This document shows positions 7,445 through 15,932 of a DNA stretch of 64,000 nt, one piece after another. The stretch comes from Sulfurimonas sp. (GTDB lineage Bacteria; Campylobacterota; Campylobacteria; Campylobacterales; Sulfurimonadaceae), in assembly GCF_028713515.1 (NCBI RefSeq), contig NZ_JAQTOD010000003.1, positions 1 through 64,000 on the forward strand, given 5' to 3'. Numbering within the stretch: position 1 is the first letter of the stretch; every line of letters begins with the position of its first letter. The notes under the pieces are model-generated. The model did not search any database and was not told where the DNA came from. It saw only the letters and a program-made list of their open reading frames with translations. Both the position numbers and the translations under genes were made by a program.

Positions 7445-8238
7445 TTTCTGTTTATTAGCAGAGATACTATGAAAATTGTTAGTACACATAAAACTATGGT
7501 TGCACCTGATGGAAGAGAGAAGTAAAACGAGAGTGTCATACCAGAGCCAACGCTAAGAAGCGCTATAACCAAAGAGATGATTATCGTCTTTAAAAAACCT
7601 ACTTTAAATTGAAGCGCTGAGATAGTTGGGATAACCATAAGTGCACCTATAAGTAAACTTCCAACTACTCTTATGGAGAGAGCTATGATTACTGCAACGA
7701 CGCTAACCAACAGAAAGTTTAGAAGTCTCACTTTTATGCCACTAACTTTTGCAACCTCTTCATCGTATGCTATAAAATAAAGTTCTTTTGAAAAAAGTAG
7801 CAGTGAAGTAAGCGCAATGGTTCCAAAAATGGAAATTGTATAGACATCTTCTATGCTCACAGAGAGAATTGAACCAAAAAGGTAGGAGAAGAGAGAGTTG
7901 TTAAAAGCTCCTCCCAATGAGACAATTATAACTGCGATTGCAAGAGAGCCTGAGAGTAAAATTGCAAGGACCGCATCGCTATAGAGTGAAAATTCACTTC
8001 TAAGATACTCTATAAGCCAAGCGGAGATTATGGCAACTAATACCGCCATCCACAAAGGGTTGAATCCAGCAACCAAACCAACGGCAACACCAACTAATGC
8101 TGAGTGAGCAAGCGTTTCGCTTATCATGGAATAGTGACGAAGAACAACAAATGTACCGCTTATAGAAGCGAGCGTGGCAATGATCATCCCAGCGATAAAA
8201 GCTCTTTGCATAAAATCGTACTCAAACATCTCTAACAT
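7441..8238 (-). CDS. znuB: Zinc/manganese-type ABC transporter permease (ZnuB family)
   Basis: 265 residues with about eight hydrophobic helices, the standard ABC-3 permease size. HYSMISETLAHSALVGVAVG near residues 30-50 is the cytoplasmic coupling region typical of ZnuB/MntB/TroC. It would form the membrane channel for the ATPase encoded directly upstream (no spacer) and the binding protein before that. Its stop overlaps the start of the bioC-like gene. Zinc is favoured by the His-rich binding protein, but Mn or Fe is not excluded. Confidence 0.88.
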   Translation of the reverse strand: MLEMFEYDFMQRAFIAGMIIATLASISGTFVVLRHYSMISETLAHSALVGVAVGLVAGFNPLWMAVLVAIISAWLIEYLRSEFSLYSDAVLAILLSGSLAIAVIIVSLGGAFNNSLFSYLFGSILSVSIEDVYTISIFGTIALTSLLLFSKELYFIAYDEEVAKVSGIKVRLLNFLLVSVVAVIIALSIRVVGSLLIGALMVIPTISALQFKVGFLKTIIISLVIALLSVGSGMTLSFYFSLPSGATIVLCVLTIFIVSLLINRK

Positions 8239-9003
8239 TTAGTGCTCATGCTTGTGATTATGAAGTAGATGTGCATCTATACCGTAAAGCGTGCTCATCT
8301 CCTCACAACTCAGTGTCTGTTTTGGGTTGTTGCAGATTATAGCTTTTTGATTTATGGTGAAAAGTCTCGCTATGTCATCCGCTATTACGCCTACATCGTG
8401 AGTTATAAACACAATAGTAATTTTTTCTTCTTGATTTAGCGTTCTAAGAAGTGCGTAAAATCTTTTTTGCGACGCCATATCTACGCCAGTGTTTGGCTCA
8501 TCCAAAATCAAAATCTCTGGCTTTGATGCGAGCGCTCTTGCAATCATAACCCTCTGTCTTTGCCCACCTGAAAGCGTTCCAATCATCTTATCTTTCAGAT
8601 CTAGCACATCCATTTTTACCATCGCATCATGAACTAAAGCTCTGTCTTGCTCACCAAATGATGAAAAAATAGTTTTTTGTGAACTTCTCCCCATCTTAAC
8701 AATATCTAAAACAGTCGCAGGAAAAGAGGAGTCCACATGTGATGCTCGCTGTGGAACGAAGCCTATTTTATACCACTCTTTGAAATCATTTAACTTTTTG
8801 CCAAAGATTTTTATCTCGCCACTTGTTGGCTTTTCTAATCCCAAAAGCATTCGGATAAGTGTTGTTTTTCCGCCACCGTTTGGGCCTATGATGGCTATAT
8901 ACTCAGAGCTAAAAATTTCCAAAGAGATATTCGATAAAACCTTTTGACCTTTGACACTAAAGTTTAAGTTTTTTATATCAAAAATTGGGATTTTAAACTT
9001 CAT
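8239..9003 (-). CDS. znuC: Zinc-type ABC transporter ATPase (ZnuC family)
   Basis: 254 residues with a complete ABC ATPase: Walker A GPNGGGKTT (40-48), Q-loop in FVPQRA, signature LSGGQ (144-148), Walker B ILILDEP and the switch His in FITHD. The last residues are HNHKHEH, a His-rich tail that may bind metal. It powers uptake through the adjacent ZnuB-like permease. It starts in the last four bases of the znuA-like gene and abuts the permease gene, so the three are translationally coupled. Confidence 0.92.
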   Translation of the reverse strand: MKFKIPIFDIKNLNFSVKGQKVLSNISLEIFSSEYIAIIGPNGGGKTTLIRMLLGLEKPTSGEIKIFGKKLNDFKEWYKIGFVPQRASHVDSSFPATVLDIVKMGRSSQKTIFSSFGEQDRALVHDAMVKMDVLDLKDKMIGTLSGGQRQRVMIARALASKPEILILDEPNTGVDMASQKRFYALLRTLNQEEKITIVFITHDVGVIADDIARLFTINQKAIICNNPKQTLSCEEMSTLYGIDAHLLHNHKHEH

Positions 9004-9908
9004 CTACACTCTAATGATTTTGAAATTTTAGTTAAGTTGTCTCTCATAATATCTTCAAAACTCAGTTTTTTTACAACTTCATCCGCAGTAATATTTTCTA
9101 GTGGCTGAAGAACCCAAACTCCGACTTTAGCCTCTTTTGCAATACTTTTCATAACTTTATCACTTGTAAAATTTTCAAAAAAAATAGTTTTTTGTTTATA
9201 TTTTTTTATAAATTCTATCAAAGCAGCCATATCTTTGGCGCTTGGCTGGACTTCTGTGGAAAAACCACTTAGAGCTTTAACGCTAAAACCGTAGTTGTTT
9301 GAGAGGTATGAAAAAGCATTATGATTGACTATGATTGTGTCAAGCCTACATGATTTGAGTCTGCTTTTATAATCACTATCCAGTTTTTTAAGCATCGTCA
9401 CATAAGCGTCTCTATTTTTTGCATAAAACTCTCTGTTTTGTGGGGATAATGCGGCAAGTTCTTTTGTGATTTGCTCTGTCGCTTTTATCATATTTTGCAA
9501 ATCTTGCCAGTAGTGTGGGTCCATTTCAGAGTCATGATGATGGTGTCCATGCCCTTCATTGTCCTCTTTTAGTTTTATTAGTTTCACATACAAACTCATG
9601 TTTATAACTCTTTTTTTAAACTCAAAATTTTTAATCCAAGGCTCCAACCCTGCCCCGCTATAAATAACTAAATCACTTTTGTATAGTTTAATCATCTCTC
9701 TTGGGGTTGGTTCATAACTATGGATATCCACGCCAACTGGCAAAATCATATAAGTATCAACCCTGTCCATTGCGATATGCTTTGTGATGTCATAAAGTGA
9801 AAATGTACTAGTTGCAACAAGCGGTTTTTGGCTTGATGCGTATAAAATTTGATTTGTAATAAATAGTTGAAAAATTGTAAGTGCAATAACTATATTTTTA
9901 AAACTCAA
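9000..9908 (-). CDS. znuA: Metal-binding periplasmic protein (ZnuA family)
   Basis: 302 residues with an N-terminal signal sequence (to about residue 25, ending ASS). Cluster A-I metal-binding protein fold: VDIHSYEPTPRE supplies the first His, then a charged His-rich loop (GHGHHHHDSEMDPHYWQD) typical of zinc-specific members, then NHNAFSYL and a late acidic site. It would capture Zn2+ in the periplasm and deliver it to ZnuB/ZnuC. It lies 29 bases after gpsA, so it may be transcribed with the upstream genes or from an internal promoter; no clear Zur box was recognised. Confidence 0.88.
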   Translation of the reverse strand: MSFKNIVIALTIFQLFITNQILYASSQKPLVATSTFSLYDITKHIAMDRVDTYMILPVGVDIHSYEPTPREMIKLYKSDLVIYSGAGLEPWIKNFEFKKRVINMSLYVKLIKLKEDNEGHGHHHHDSEMDPHYWQDLQNMIKATEQITKELAALSPQNREFYAKNRDAYVTMLKKLDSDYKSRLKSCRLDTIIVNHNAFSYLSNNYGFSVKALSGFSTEVQPSAKDMAALIEFIKKYKQKTIFFENFTSDKVMKSIAKEAKVGVWVLQPLENITADEVVKKLSFEDIMRDNLTKISKSLECR

Positions 9909-9937
9909 TGATTTCTCCGATTTTTTGAAATTATACC

Positions 9938-10828
9938 TTATCTCTCTATCAAATCTTTCAAGCTCTGTCTAGGGGGTTTTCCCTCCAAAATTGCATACAC
10001 CTCTGCCGCGATAGGAAGATAGATGCCTTTTTGCCTTGCAATCTCATGAAGAGCGTAAGCCGTTCCTATGCCTTCGCTTACCTCTCCTATTTCAGTGCAT
10101 ACGGCATCTTTACTCATTCCTCGTGCTAAACCAAGTCCCACGCGATAGTTTCGTGACATCGAAGAGCTTGCCGTTAAAAATAGATCGCCTGCTCCACTAA
10201 GTCCTAAAAAAGTCTCGCTTGTTGCCCCATAGCTGCGACCAAATCGCTCCATCTCAACTAATCCTCGCGATATCAAGCTCGCCGCCGCATTATGTCCAAG
10301 CGCTAAACCCTCACAAATCCCTGCCGCAATTGCGATAACATTTTTATACGCACCAGCAATCTCTGCTCCGATCACATCTCTACTTAGATATGTTCGGATA
10401 AAACTAGGAAACAGTGCGGCAAACTCCTCTGCTGTGGACGATGAAACAGAATTTATGACAAGCGCAGTTGGGAGCGAGCTAATCACTTCCGATGCAAATG
10501 ATGGACCTGAGAGAAAAGCTAGATTTTCATTTGGCAAATAAGCTGCATAAATCTCATTTAAGAACTTTCCGCTTGATGCTTCAATCCCTTTTGATGCTAC
10601 CAAAACTTTTTGTCCAGAAAAAATAAAATTACTTTGTAACCACTCTCCGATTTCTTGCGCAGGAACAGTTATAATGAGATATTCGCACTCCAAAACTTCA
10701 CTTAGTGTTTTAAAGTTACTCCAATCTCTTGGGGTGCGAGAAGTAATAACTACTTCATTTTTCTCACTCATCGCAAAAGCTAGTGCTTCTCCCCACTTAC
10801 CGGCGCCTATCACTCCAACTCTAACCAT
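9938..10828 (-). CDS. gpsA: Glycerol-3-phosphate dehydrogenase [NAD(P)+]
   Basis: 296 residues, slightly shorter than E. coli GpsA (339). The NAD(P) site is GVIGAGKWGEALA at the N-terminus; SKGIE, GPSFASEV, then GAYKNVIAIAAGI carrying the catalytic Lys, and the C-terminal GLSGAGDLFLTASS all match. It reduces dihydroxyacetone phosphate to sn-glycerol 3-phosphate, the backbone for phospholipids, in the cytoplasm. Its start overlaps the end of the RCK-domain gene by 8 bases. Confidence 0.95.
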   Translation of the reverse strand: MVRVGVIGAGKWGEALAFAMSEKNEVVITSRTPRDWSNFKTLSEVLECEYLIITVPAQEIGEWLQSNFIFSGQKVLVASKGIEASSGKFLNEIYAAYLPNENLAFLSGPSFASEVISSLPTALVINSVSSSTAEEFAALFPSFIRTYLSRDVIGAEIAGAYKNVIAIAAGICEGLALGHNAAASLISRGLVEMERFGRSYGATSETFLGLSGAGDLFLTASSSMSRNYRVGLGLARGMSKDAVCTEIGEVSEGIGTAYALHEIARQKGIYLPIAAEVYAILEGKPPRQSLKDLIER

Positions 10829-11528
10829 TATTCTCTCCTCTTACAACTCTAATCAACTCATCTAATTTTTCTTGATAACCCATAACAACTAAAATATCTC
10901 CTGCATCTATGTGGTGGTTAAGCCCCTTAGATGCAAAGTTAAAACTTGTTCCTAGCTCTTGATCTACGATGCCCAGTAAAATAACATCATAATCTCGTCT
11001 AAAATAGATATCGTTTAGATATTTTCCACATAAAAATGAGTCTTCTCCTAGCTTAACCTCTATCACATTCAACAGATTATCTTCATATATTACACTATGC
11101 AACACCCTTGTGACAATTGGTTTCTCAAGCATATCAAAGATAATATTTGCGGCAATCTCAACGCTTGGTAGCACCTTATTTGCACCAGCGCTTTTCATCT
11201 TAAGAACGCTTTCGGCGTTTTGAGCCAACGCTATAATATGCAGATGCTCAAAGGTTGCTCTCAAAGAGATAGTCAAAAAAACATTTTCGGCGTCATCGGC
11301 TAAAGCACAAAAAACAACAAGTCTCTGCATACTAAAGCGCTCTTGAATCTCATCCCAATCGTCACTTAAGTCAATCAACTCTGCGCTATATCCAGCTTGA
11401 AGAGCCGCTATTTTCTCCTCTTCACTAATTACAAATATAGCAATATTTTTATACTGCAATCCCGCGTGTTTTATAATCTGATGAGCATACTCATTAAAAC
11501 CAAATATAGCAGCACTATACAAACTCAT
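10821..11528 (-). CDS. RCK (TrkA-N/TrkA-C) domain protein, probable partner of the adjacent K+ channel
   Basis: 235 residues. The N-terminal half is a Rossmann-like TrkA-N domain (AAIFGFNEYAHQII, later CALADDAENVFLTISLR) and the C-terminal half a TrkA-C domain (DSFLCGKYL through GDILVVMG). The nucleotide-binding glycine motif is reduced (GFNEYA rather than GxGxxG), so ligand binding may differ from classical KTN domains. It overlaps the channel gene by four bases (ATGA), which suggests that the two proteins assemble. No membrane segment. Function as a gating subunit is inference. Confidence 0.75.
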   Translation of the reverse strand: MSLYSAAIFGFNEYAHQIIKHAGLQYKNIAIFVISEEEKIAALQAGYSAELIDLSDDWDEIQERFSMQRLVVFCALADDAENVFLTISLRATFEHLHIIALAQNAESVLKMKSAGANKVLPSVEIAANIIFDMLEKPIVTRVLHSVIYEDNLLNVIEVKLGEDSFLCGKYLNDIYFRRDYDVILLGIVDQELGTSFNFASKGLNHHIDAGDILVVMGYQEKLDELIRVVRGENNG

Positions 11529-13081
11529 AAAACCCTCTTTTTGTGTAAAAGATTGCGAAATTCACTAATTAAAGAGTGATTTGCAACCACTATTGCCACA
11601 TCCCCTGAAATTATCTTAAAACTTGAATCGGGGTTAAAAACAAAATTCTCTAACCTAGTCTGATAAATCCCAAGCATGCTTAAACGCCTATAAAACAGCG
11701 GATGAAGAAGCAACTCATAAAAACGCTCCGACATATCATTATCTAACACAATCTCATCAACAATCGTTCCGCCATGCCCAGACTGCAAGGCATGTATAAC
11801 ATCTACTACGACCGGTTGAGTTCCTACTCTTCTGCTGATTATCCCAACTAGCTCATGTGGATTTACAACTTGGTCAATCCCCGCAAGAGAGAGTTTTTTA
11901 CGATTTTTTGGTGAGTGAAGAACTGAACACAGCGGCACATGCTTGCTTAATCCGCGGATTGTTAGCGCCGTATAGATATTTGCCACATCGCTTTCTTGTA
12001 GCAGTATCACGGCAATAACTTGCTTATCAAGATGAATCTGCATCGAGTGATAAGCGTGAAGTGATGCTGAGTCAAAATTTAAAACAACCATTCCCTCATT
12101 TTGCGCCTGCTTGATTTTAACTGGGTCCGTCTCAACGATTATTATCTGTTTGTTTGTTTTTTTAAAGCGCTCCACAACGGCGTAAGTCAGGTTGGAATAG
12201 CCACATATTAGGTAAAATCTCTCCATCCCTCGCACATCATCAATGAGTCTATCCTCTTTAATCTCATCTAGTTTTTCAGTAAAAGCTGACACTACGATTG
12301 ATGTTGCAAATGAGATAACCGCGATACCAGAGACAATTACAAGCATCGCAACCACTCTTCCTTCTGGAGTAATCGGAACTATATCTCCATATCCAACGGT
12401 AAAAATTGTTACCACCGACCAGTAAACCGCTTCAAAAAGAGTGTTAATCGGTGATTTGGGATTTGTTGCTTCCATGACATAGATTAAAACCGATGAAACA
12501 ACAATAACAATCATAGTAATCATACCTAGTATAAGCAGTTCAAACCTTTTGGAGGAGAGTATTGAGATTAGTCGTTGCACCCCTTTTGCGTAACGAAAGA
12601 TTTTTAGAACCCGAAAAAGGATAAATACACGAAAAACTCTAAATTCGTGAAAAAATGGCATGATGGCGAGCAAGTCGATAATTGCCGCAGGAGAGACTAT
12701 AAAAGCCATCTTCTGCTTGGTGATTGTCTTTATAGCGGCTGATAGGTTAAATTTTCGGTGCAAAAAGAGATCGCTTTCGTACTGCTCAATAATAATTTTA
12801 GAATTATTACTATATGCCCATAGTCGTAAAATATATTCGCACAAGAAAAACAGAGAGATGATATAGTTGTTAAAAAAAACCCAAGAGGAAGAGACTTCAT
12901 GCTTTACATGGCGGATAAGGATATAGATACTAAGGATAACCATAAGCATCATCAAGTAATCAAAATATTTTTTATATGGATATTTGTTGTTTTCTAAAAT
13001 GTTATAGATAAATTTTTTTGTTTTACAATAAGGAGCGTAAGAATCTAGAAAATAGGCAAAATTTACTATCCATTGATTCAA
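11525..13081 (-). CDS. Kch-type potassium channel with S4-like helix and RCK domain
   Basis: 518 residues. Six membrane segments precede the selectivity filter TVGYGD (228-233) and its pore helix. The fourth segment (about 147-170) carries basic residues every third position (R148, R151, R157, K160, R163, K166), the pattern of a voltage sensor. From about residue 285 there is a TrkA-N domain (FYLICGYSNLTYAVVERF), then a second regulatory region to the end. Similar to E. coli Kch and archaeal RCK channels but longer. It heads a leftward run of overlapping genes. Confidence 0.85.
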   Translation of the reverse strand: MNQWIVNFAYFLDSYAPYCKTKKFIYNILENNKYPYKKYFDYLMMLMVILSIYILIRHVKHEVSSSWVFFNNYIISLFFLCEYILRLWAYSNNSKIIIEQYESDLFLHRKFNLSAAIKTITKQKMAFIVSPAAIIDLLAIMPFFHEFRVFRVFILFRVLKIFRYAKGVQRLISILSSKRFELLILGMITMIVIVVSSVLIYVMEATNPKSPINTLFEAVYWSVVTIFTVGYGDIVPITPEGRVVAMLVIVSGIAVISFATSIVVSAFTEKLDEIKEDRLIDDVRGMERFYLICGYSNLTYAVVERFKKTNKQIIIVETDPVKIKQAQNEGMVVLNFDSASLHAYHSMQIHLDKQVIAVILLQESDVANIYTALTIRGLSKHVPLCSVLHSPKNRKKLSLAGIDQVVNPHELVGIISRRVGTQPVVVDVIHALQSGHGGTIVDEIVLDNDMSERFYELLLHPLFYRRLSMLGIYQTRLENFVFNPDSSFKIISGDVAIVVANHSLISEFRNLLHKKRVL

Positions 13082-13197
13082 AAACGGCTCCTTTTTATTT
13101 GTAAAATACAGATGTTCAAATTTTATCGACTATTTCTTTTAAATTCTCTAAAGCTCTAAAATAGCTAACACTATTTTGTAATAGACTATTTTTTGGG

Positions 13198-13203
13198 TAC
13201 AAT
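13198..13203 (+). promoter_or_regulatory. -10 box for secG
   Basis: TACAAT in TTTTTTGGGTACAATTCGC, 29 bases before the secG ATG. The T-rich tract just upstream is typical of Campylobacterota promoters. The rest of 13082-13232 shows no gene. Confidence 0.55.
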
Positions 13204-13232
13204 TCGCAACTTTTAAAACTTTAGGATATACA

Positions 13233-13553
13233 ATGACAGCTAGTTTTTTACTTATAGTTCAAATAATTCTAGTCGTAATGTTAGTAATAGCAGTACTTCT
13301 TCAAAAAAGCTCAAGCATCGGTCTTGGTGCATATAGTGGCTCAAATGATTCTGTTTTTGGGGCAAAAGGTCCAGCTAGCTTTTTATCAAAAACAACTTTT
13401 TTTATTGGGTTTTTATTTGTTGCTAACACAATCGCTCTTGGGTATGTTTACTCAAAAGCTTCTTCATCATCGGTTGTTGATAATATGGTCCAATCAACAA
13501 ACATAACAGCTCCAGTCGCTCCAAAAAACAACCCTACAACACCACTGAGATAG
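13233..13553 (+). CDS. secG: Preprotein translocase subunit SecG
   Basis: 106 residues, two membrane helices (about 3-22 and 50-70) with the conserved cytoplasmic loop between them: LLQKSSSIGLGAYSGS and FGAKGPASFLSKTTFFIG. SecG is the small auxiliary subunit of SecYEG that eases SecA-driven protein export. A Pro/Thr/Asn-rich tail follows. Single gene with its own promoter and terminator. Confidence 0.93.
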   Translation: MTASFLLIVQIILVVMLVIAVLLQKSSSIGLGAYSGSNDSVFGAKGPASFLSKTTFFIGFLFVANTIALGYVYSKASSSSVVDNMVQSTNITAPVAPKNNPTTPLR

Positions 13554-13582
13554 TTGCATTTTGCAGCTATTTCTTCTTTTTT
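13550..13582 (+). terminator. Rho-independent terminator after secG
   Basis: ATAGTTGCA (13550-13558) pairs with TGCAGCTAT (13562-13570) with one G-U pair, followed by TTCTTCTTTTTTTT. It begins at the secG stop codon and lies before the frr promoter. Confidence 0.8.
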
Positions 13583-13597
13583 TTAAATATTTCTCGC

Positions 13598-13603
13598 TAC
13601 AAT
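13598..13603 (+). promoter_or_regulatory. -10 box for frr and the following genes
   Basis: CTCGCTACAATTACGCC holds a TACAAT 34 bases before the frr ATG, just after the secG terminator, so it probably drives frr and the linked pyrE-nagZ-symporter-anmK-amgK genes. Confidence 0.5.
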
Positions 13604-13637
13604 TACGCCACTATTTTCATCAAACAAGGACAAACAA

Positions 13638-14195
13638 ATGCTAACAGAGATACATAACGAGTGTGAAGTAAATATGAAATCAAGCATTGATCATATGCTT
13701 AGAGATTTTAAAACACTCAGAACTGGAAAAGTTACAACATCTGTTTTAGATAATGTAAAAATTGACTATTATGGAACTATGACGGCTCTTGATCAAGTTG
13801 GCTCAATCATAGCAACAGATGCTACTACAATAGTTATAAACCCTTGGGAGAAAAATCTTTTATCTGTTATTGATTCTGCGATACTAAAAGCAAATATTGG
13901 AGCAAATCCAAATAACGATGGCAATCAAATCAAACTATTTTTTCCAGCCATGACTGTTGAACAGAGACAAGAATCTGCAAAACAGATGAGAGGAATGGGG
14001 GAGTTTGCAAAAGTTTCAGTAAGAAATGATAGAAAAAATGCAAATGACAAGATAAAAAAACTTGAAAAAGATAAGATTATAACAACCGATGAATCTAAAT
14101 CTGCTCAAGAAAACATACAAAAAACCACAGATAAATATATTGCACAAATTGATACTATTTTAAAAACAAAAGAAGCAGAAATACTAAAGGTTTAA
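13638..14195 (+). CDS. frr: Ribosome recycling factor
   Basis: 185 residues, exactly the family length. With EF-G it splits post-termination ribosomes. Visible are the N-terminal helix, [23 protein letters not shown], the [10 protein letters not shown] segment, [13 protein letters not shown] and the long final coiled helices. It precedes pyrE by two bases. Confidence 0.97.
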   Translation: MLTEIHNECEVNMKSSIDHMLRDFKTLRTGKVTTSVLDNVKIDYYGTMTALDQVGSIIATDATTIVINPWEKNLLSVIDSAILKANIGANPNNDGNQIKLFFPAMTVEQRQESAKQMRGMGEFAKVSVRNDRKNANDKIKKLEKDKIITTDESKSAQENIQKTTDKYIAQIDTILKTKEAEILKV

Positions 14196-14197
14196 AG

Positions 14198-14806
14198 ATG
14201 GATGTTAAAAAAATTTATATGGACGCTAACGCACTTTTAGAGGGGCATTTTAAACTTAGCAGTGGAAATCATTCACAATTTTATCTTCAATCTGCAAAAG
14301 TTTTAGAAGATCCAAAAACTGCAAAACTTTTAGCTGATGCTTTAGCTGTGCAAATAAAAGAGAGCGGACTTAAGATTGATACAGTTTGTGCACCTGCTCT
14401 TGGTGGGCTTATAGCTGGCTTTGCGCTTGCTCAAGCACTTGATTGTCGTTATATATTTGCTGAGAGAGTCGGTGGTGAAATGTCTATCCGCCGTGGCTTT
14501 GAGGTGAGTAAGGGCGAGAGAGTTTTGATGTGTGAAGATATCATCACAACTGGCGGTTCTGCTATGGAAGCAGCGGCAGTTGTAGAGAGTTTTGGCGGAG
14601 TGATAGTTGGTGTTGCCGCACTAGCAAATCGTGGTTTTTGTAAACGCGAAAATAGCAGTGTTACAACAAAGCCAAACTGCAAACTTCCACAAAATATACC
14701 ATTTTTTGCACTTGATGACTTTGAATTCGAAATGTATGCACCAGAAGATTGTCCTCTTTGCAAAAGCGGTAGCGAAGCTATAAAACCAGGCTCTAGAGGT
14801 AATTAA
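14198..14806 (+). CDS. pyrE: Orotate phosphoribosyltransferase
   Basis: 202 residues. Transfers ribose phosphate from PRPP to orotate in UMP synthesis. The PRPP-binding motif is [32 protein letters not shown] near the start is the family's N-terminal signature, and [18 protein letters not shown] follows. Length and layout resemble the longer PyrE type common in Campylobacterota and Aquificota. Two bases separate it from frr and 22 from nagZ. Confidence 0.95.
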   Translation: MDVKKIYMDANALLEGHFKLSSGNHSQFYLQSAKVLEDPKTAKLLADALAVQIKESGLKIDTVCAPALGGLIAGFALAQALDCRYIFAERVGGEMSIRRGFEVSKGERVLMCEDIITTGGSAMEAAAVVESFGGVIVGVAALANRGFCKRENSSVTTKPNCKLPQNIPFFALDDFEFEMYAPEDCPLCKSGSEAIKPGSRGN

Positions 14807-14828
14807 CAAAACCAAGCAAGGCATCTTT

Positions 14829-15932
14829 TTGAAACAAATTACACTTTTTTTAACTCTCTTTTTTTACGCCCAAATCTTAGGAGCAGCCAATCTTCCAGAT
14901 GATGGAGAGCTCAAAAAAATGATTGGCAGGATGCTTGTTGTCGGATTTGAGGGTGAGAGCTTAAACGATAACAACAAAATCATAAAAGATATAAAAAATT
15001 ACGAACTCGGCGGTGTTATACTTTTTGACCGCTTTTACAATGACAAGACAAAAATAAAAAACATAAGCTCCCCAGAACAGCTAAAATCACTAACCTCAAC
15101 ACTTAACTCATCTGCAATCAAACCTCTTCTTATTGCTGTGGATCAAGAGGGAGGAAAAGTCACAAGACTAAAACCAGCTTATGGATTTGGGGCAACTCCC
15201 TCAGCCAAAGTAGTATCAGAACTCTCGGATTATGAGACAAAAAATATCTATACAGCTCTAGCAAACACACTTCATGAAGCAGGAATAAACTGCAATTTTG
15301 CTCCGGTTGTTGATTTGGCACTAAACCCAGAAAACAAGGTAATCTATGGGTTAAATCGCTCTTATGGAAGTGATGGTAAAACGGTTACTAGATACGCAAA
15401 GATATTTATGGATGCGCAAAAAAATAAGCAGATTATCTCTGTTTTAAAACATTTTCCAGGGCATGGCTCTTCGCTTGATGATTCACACAAAGGCTCCGTT
15501 GATATCTCTAAAACATGGAGCACGGTTGAACTTGAACCATATATAACGCTCATAAACAGCGGTGATGCCGACATGATAATGACAGCTCATGTCTTTAACT
15601 CAAATCTTGATGCAAAATACCCCGCGACACTTTCATACAACACAAACACAAAACTGCTGAGAGAAAAACTTGGCTTTAACGGCGTTATCATCAGTGATGA
15701 TATGCAAATGGGTGCAATTTCTAGCTCTTTTTCACTGCAAGAGAGTGTGGCACTTGCCATAAATTCTGGTGTTGATATGCTACTTTTTGGCAATCAGTTG
15801 GGTTTTGTGGATACCGATAAACTAGTAGAGGTTATTTTAGGTGAAATCAAAAGCGGAGCGATACCATTTGAGAGAATTCAAGATTCAAACAAAAGAGTAG
15901 AACTTCTTCTTAAAAAATTAAAAAAACCATGA
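14829..15932 (+). CDS. nagZ: Beta-N-acetylhexosaminidase, NagZ-like (GH3), with signal peptide
   Basis: 367 residues, glycoside hydrolase family 3, single catalytic domain. KHFPGHGSS...DDSHKG (197-212) contains the Asp-His general acid/base region special to NagZ, and Asp290 in ISDDMQMGA is the expected nucleophile. NagZ removes GlcNAc from GlcNAc-anhydroMurNAc peptides. Classical proteobacterial NagZ is cytoplasmic; this one begins with MKQITLFLTLFFYAQILGAA, a plausible cleavable signal, suggesting periplasmic action. Start is a TTG with AAGG eight bases ahead; no better start exists before the conserved part. Its stop overlaps the symporter start (4 bases), and anmK and amgK follow. Confidence 0.88.
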   Translation: MKQITLFLTLFFYAQILGAANLPDDGELKKMIGRMLVVGFEGESLNDNNKIIKDIKNYELGGVILFDRFYNDKTKIKNISSPEQLKSLTSTLNSSAIKPLLIAVDQEGGKVTRLKPAYGFGATPSAKVVSELSDYETKNIYTALANTLHEAGINCNFAPVVDLALNPENKVIYGLNRSYGSDGKTVTRYAKIFMDAQKNKQIISVLKHFPGHGSSLDDSHKGSVDISKTWSTVELEPYITLINSGDADMIMTAHVFNSNLDAKYPATLSYNTNTKLLREKLGFNGVIISDDMQMGAISSSFSLQESVALAINSGVDMLLFGNQLGFVDTDKLVEVILGEIKSGAIPFERIQDSNKRVELLLKKLKKP

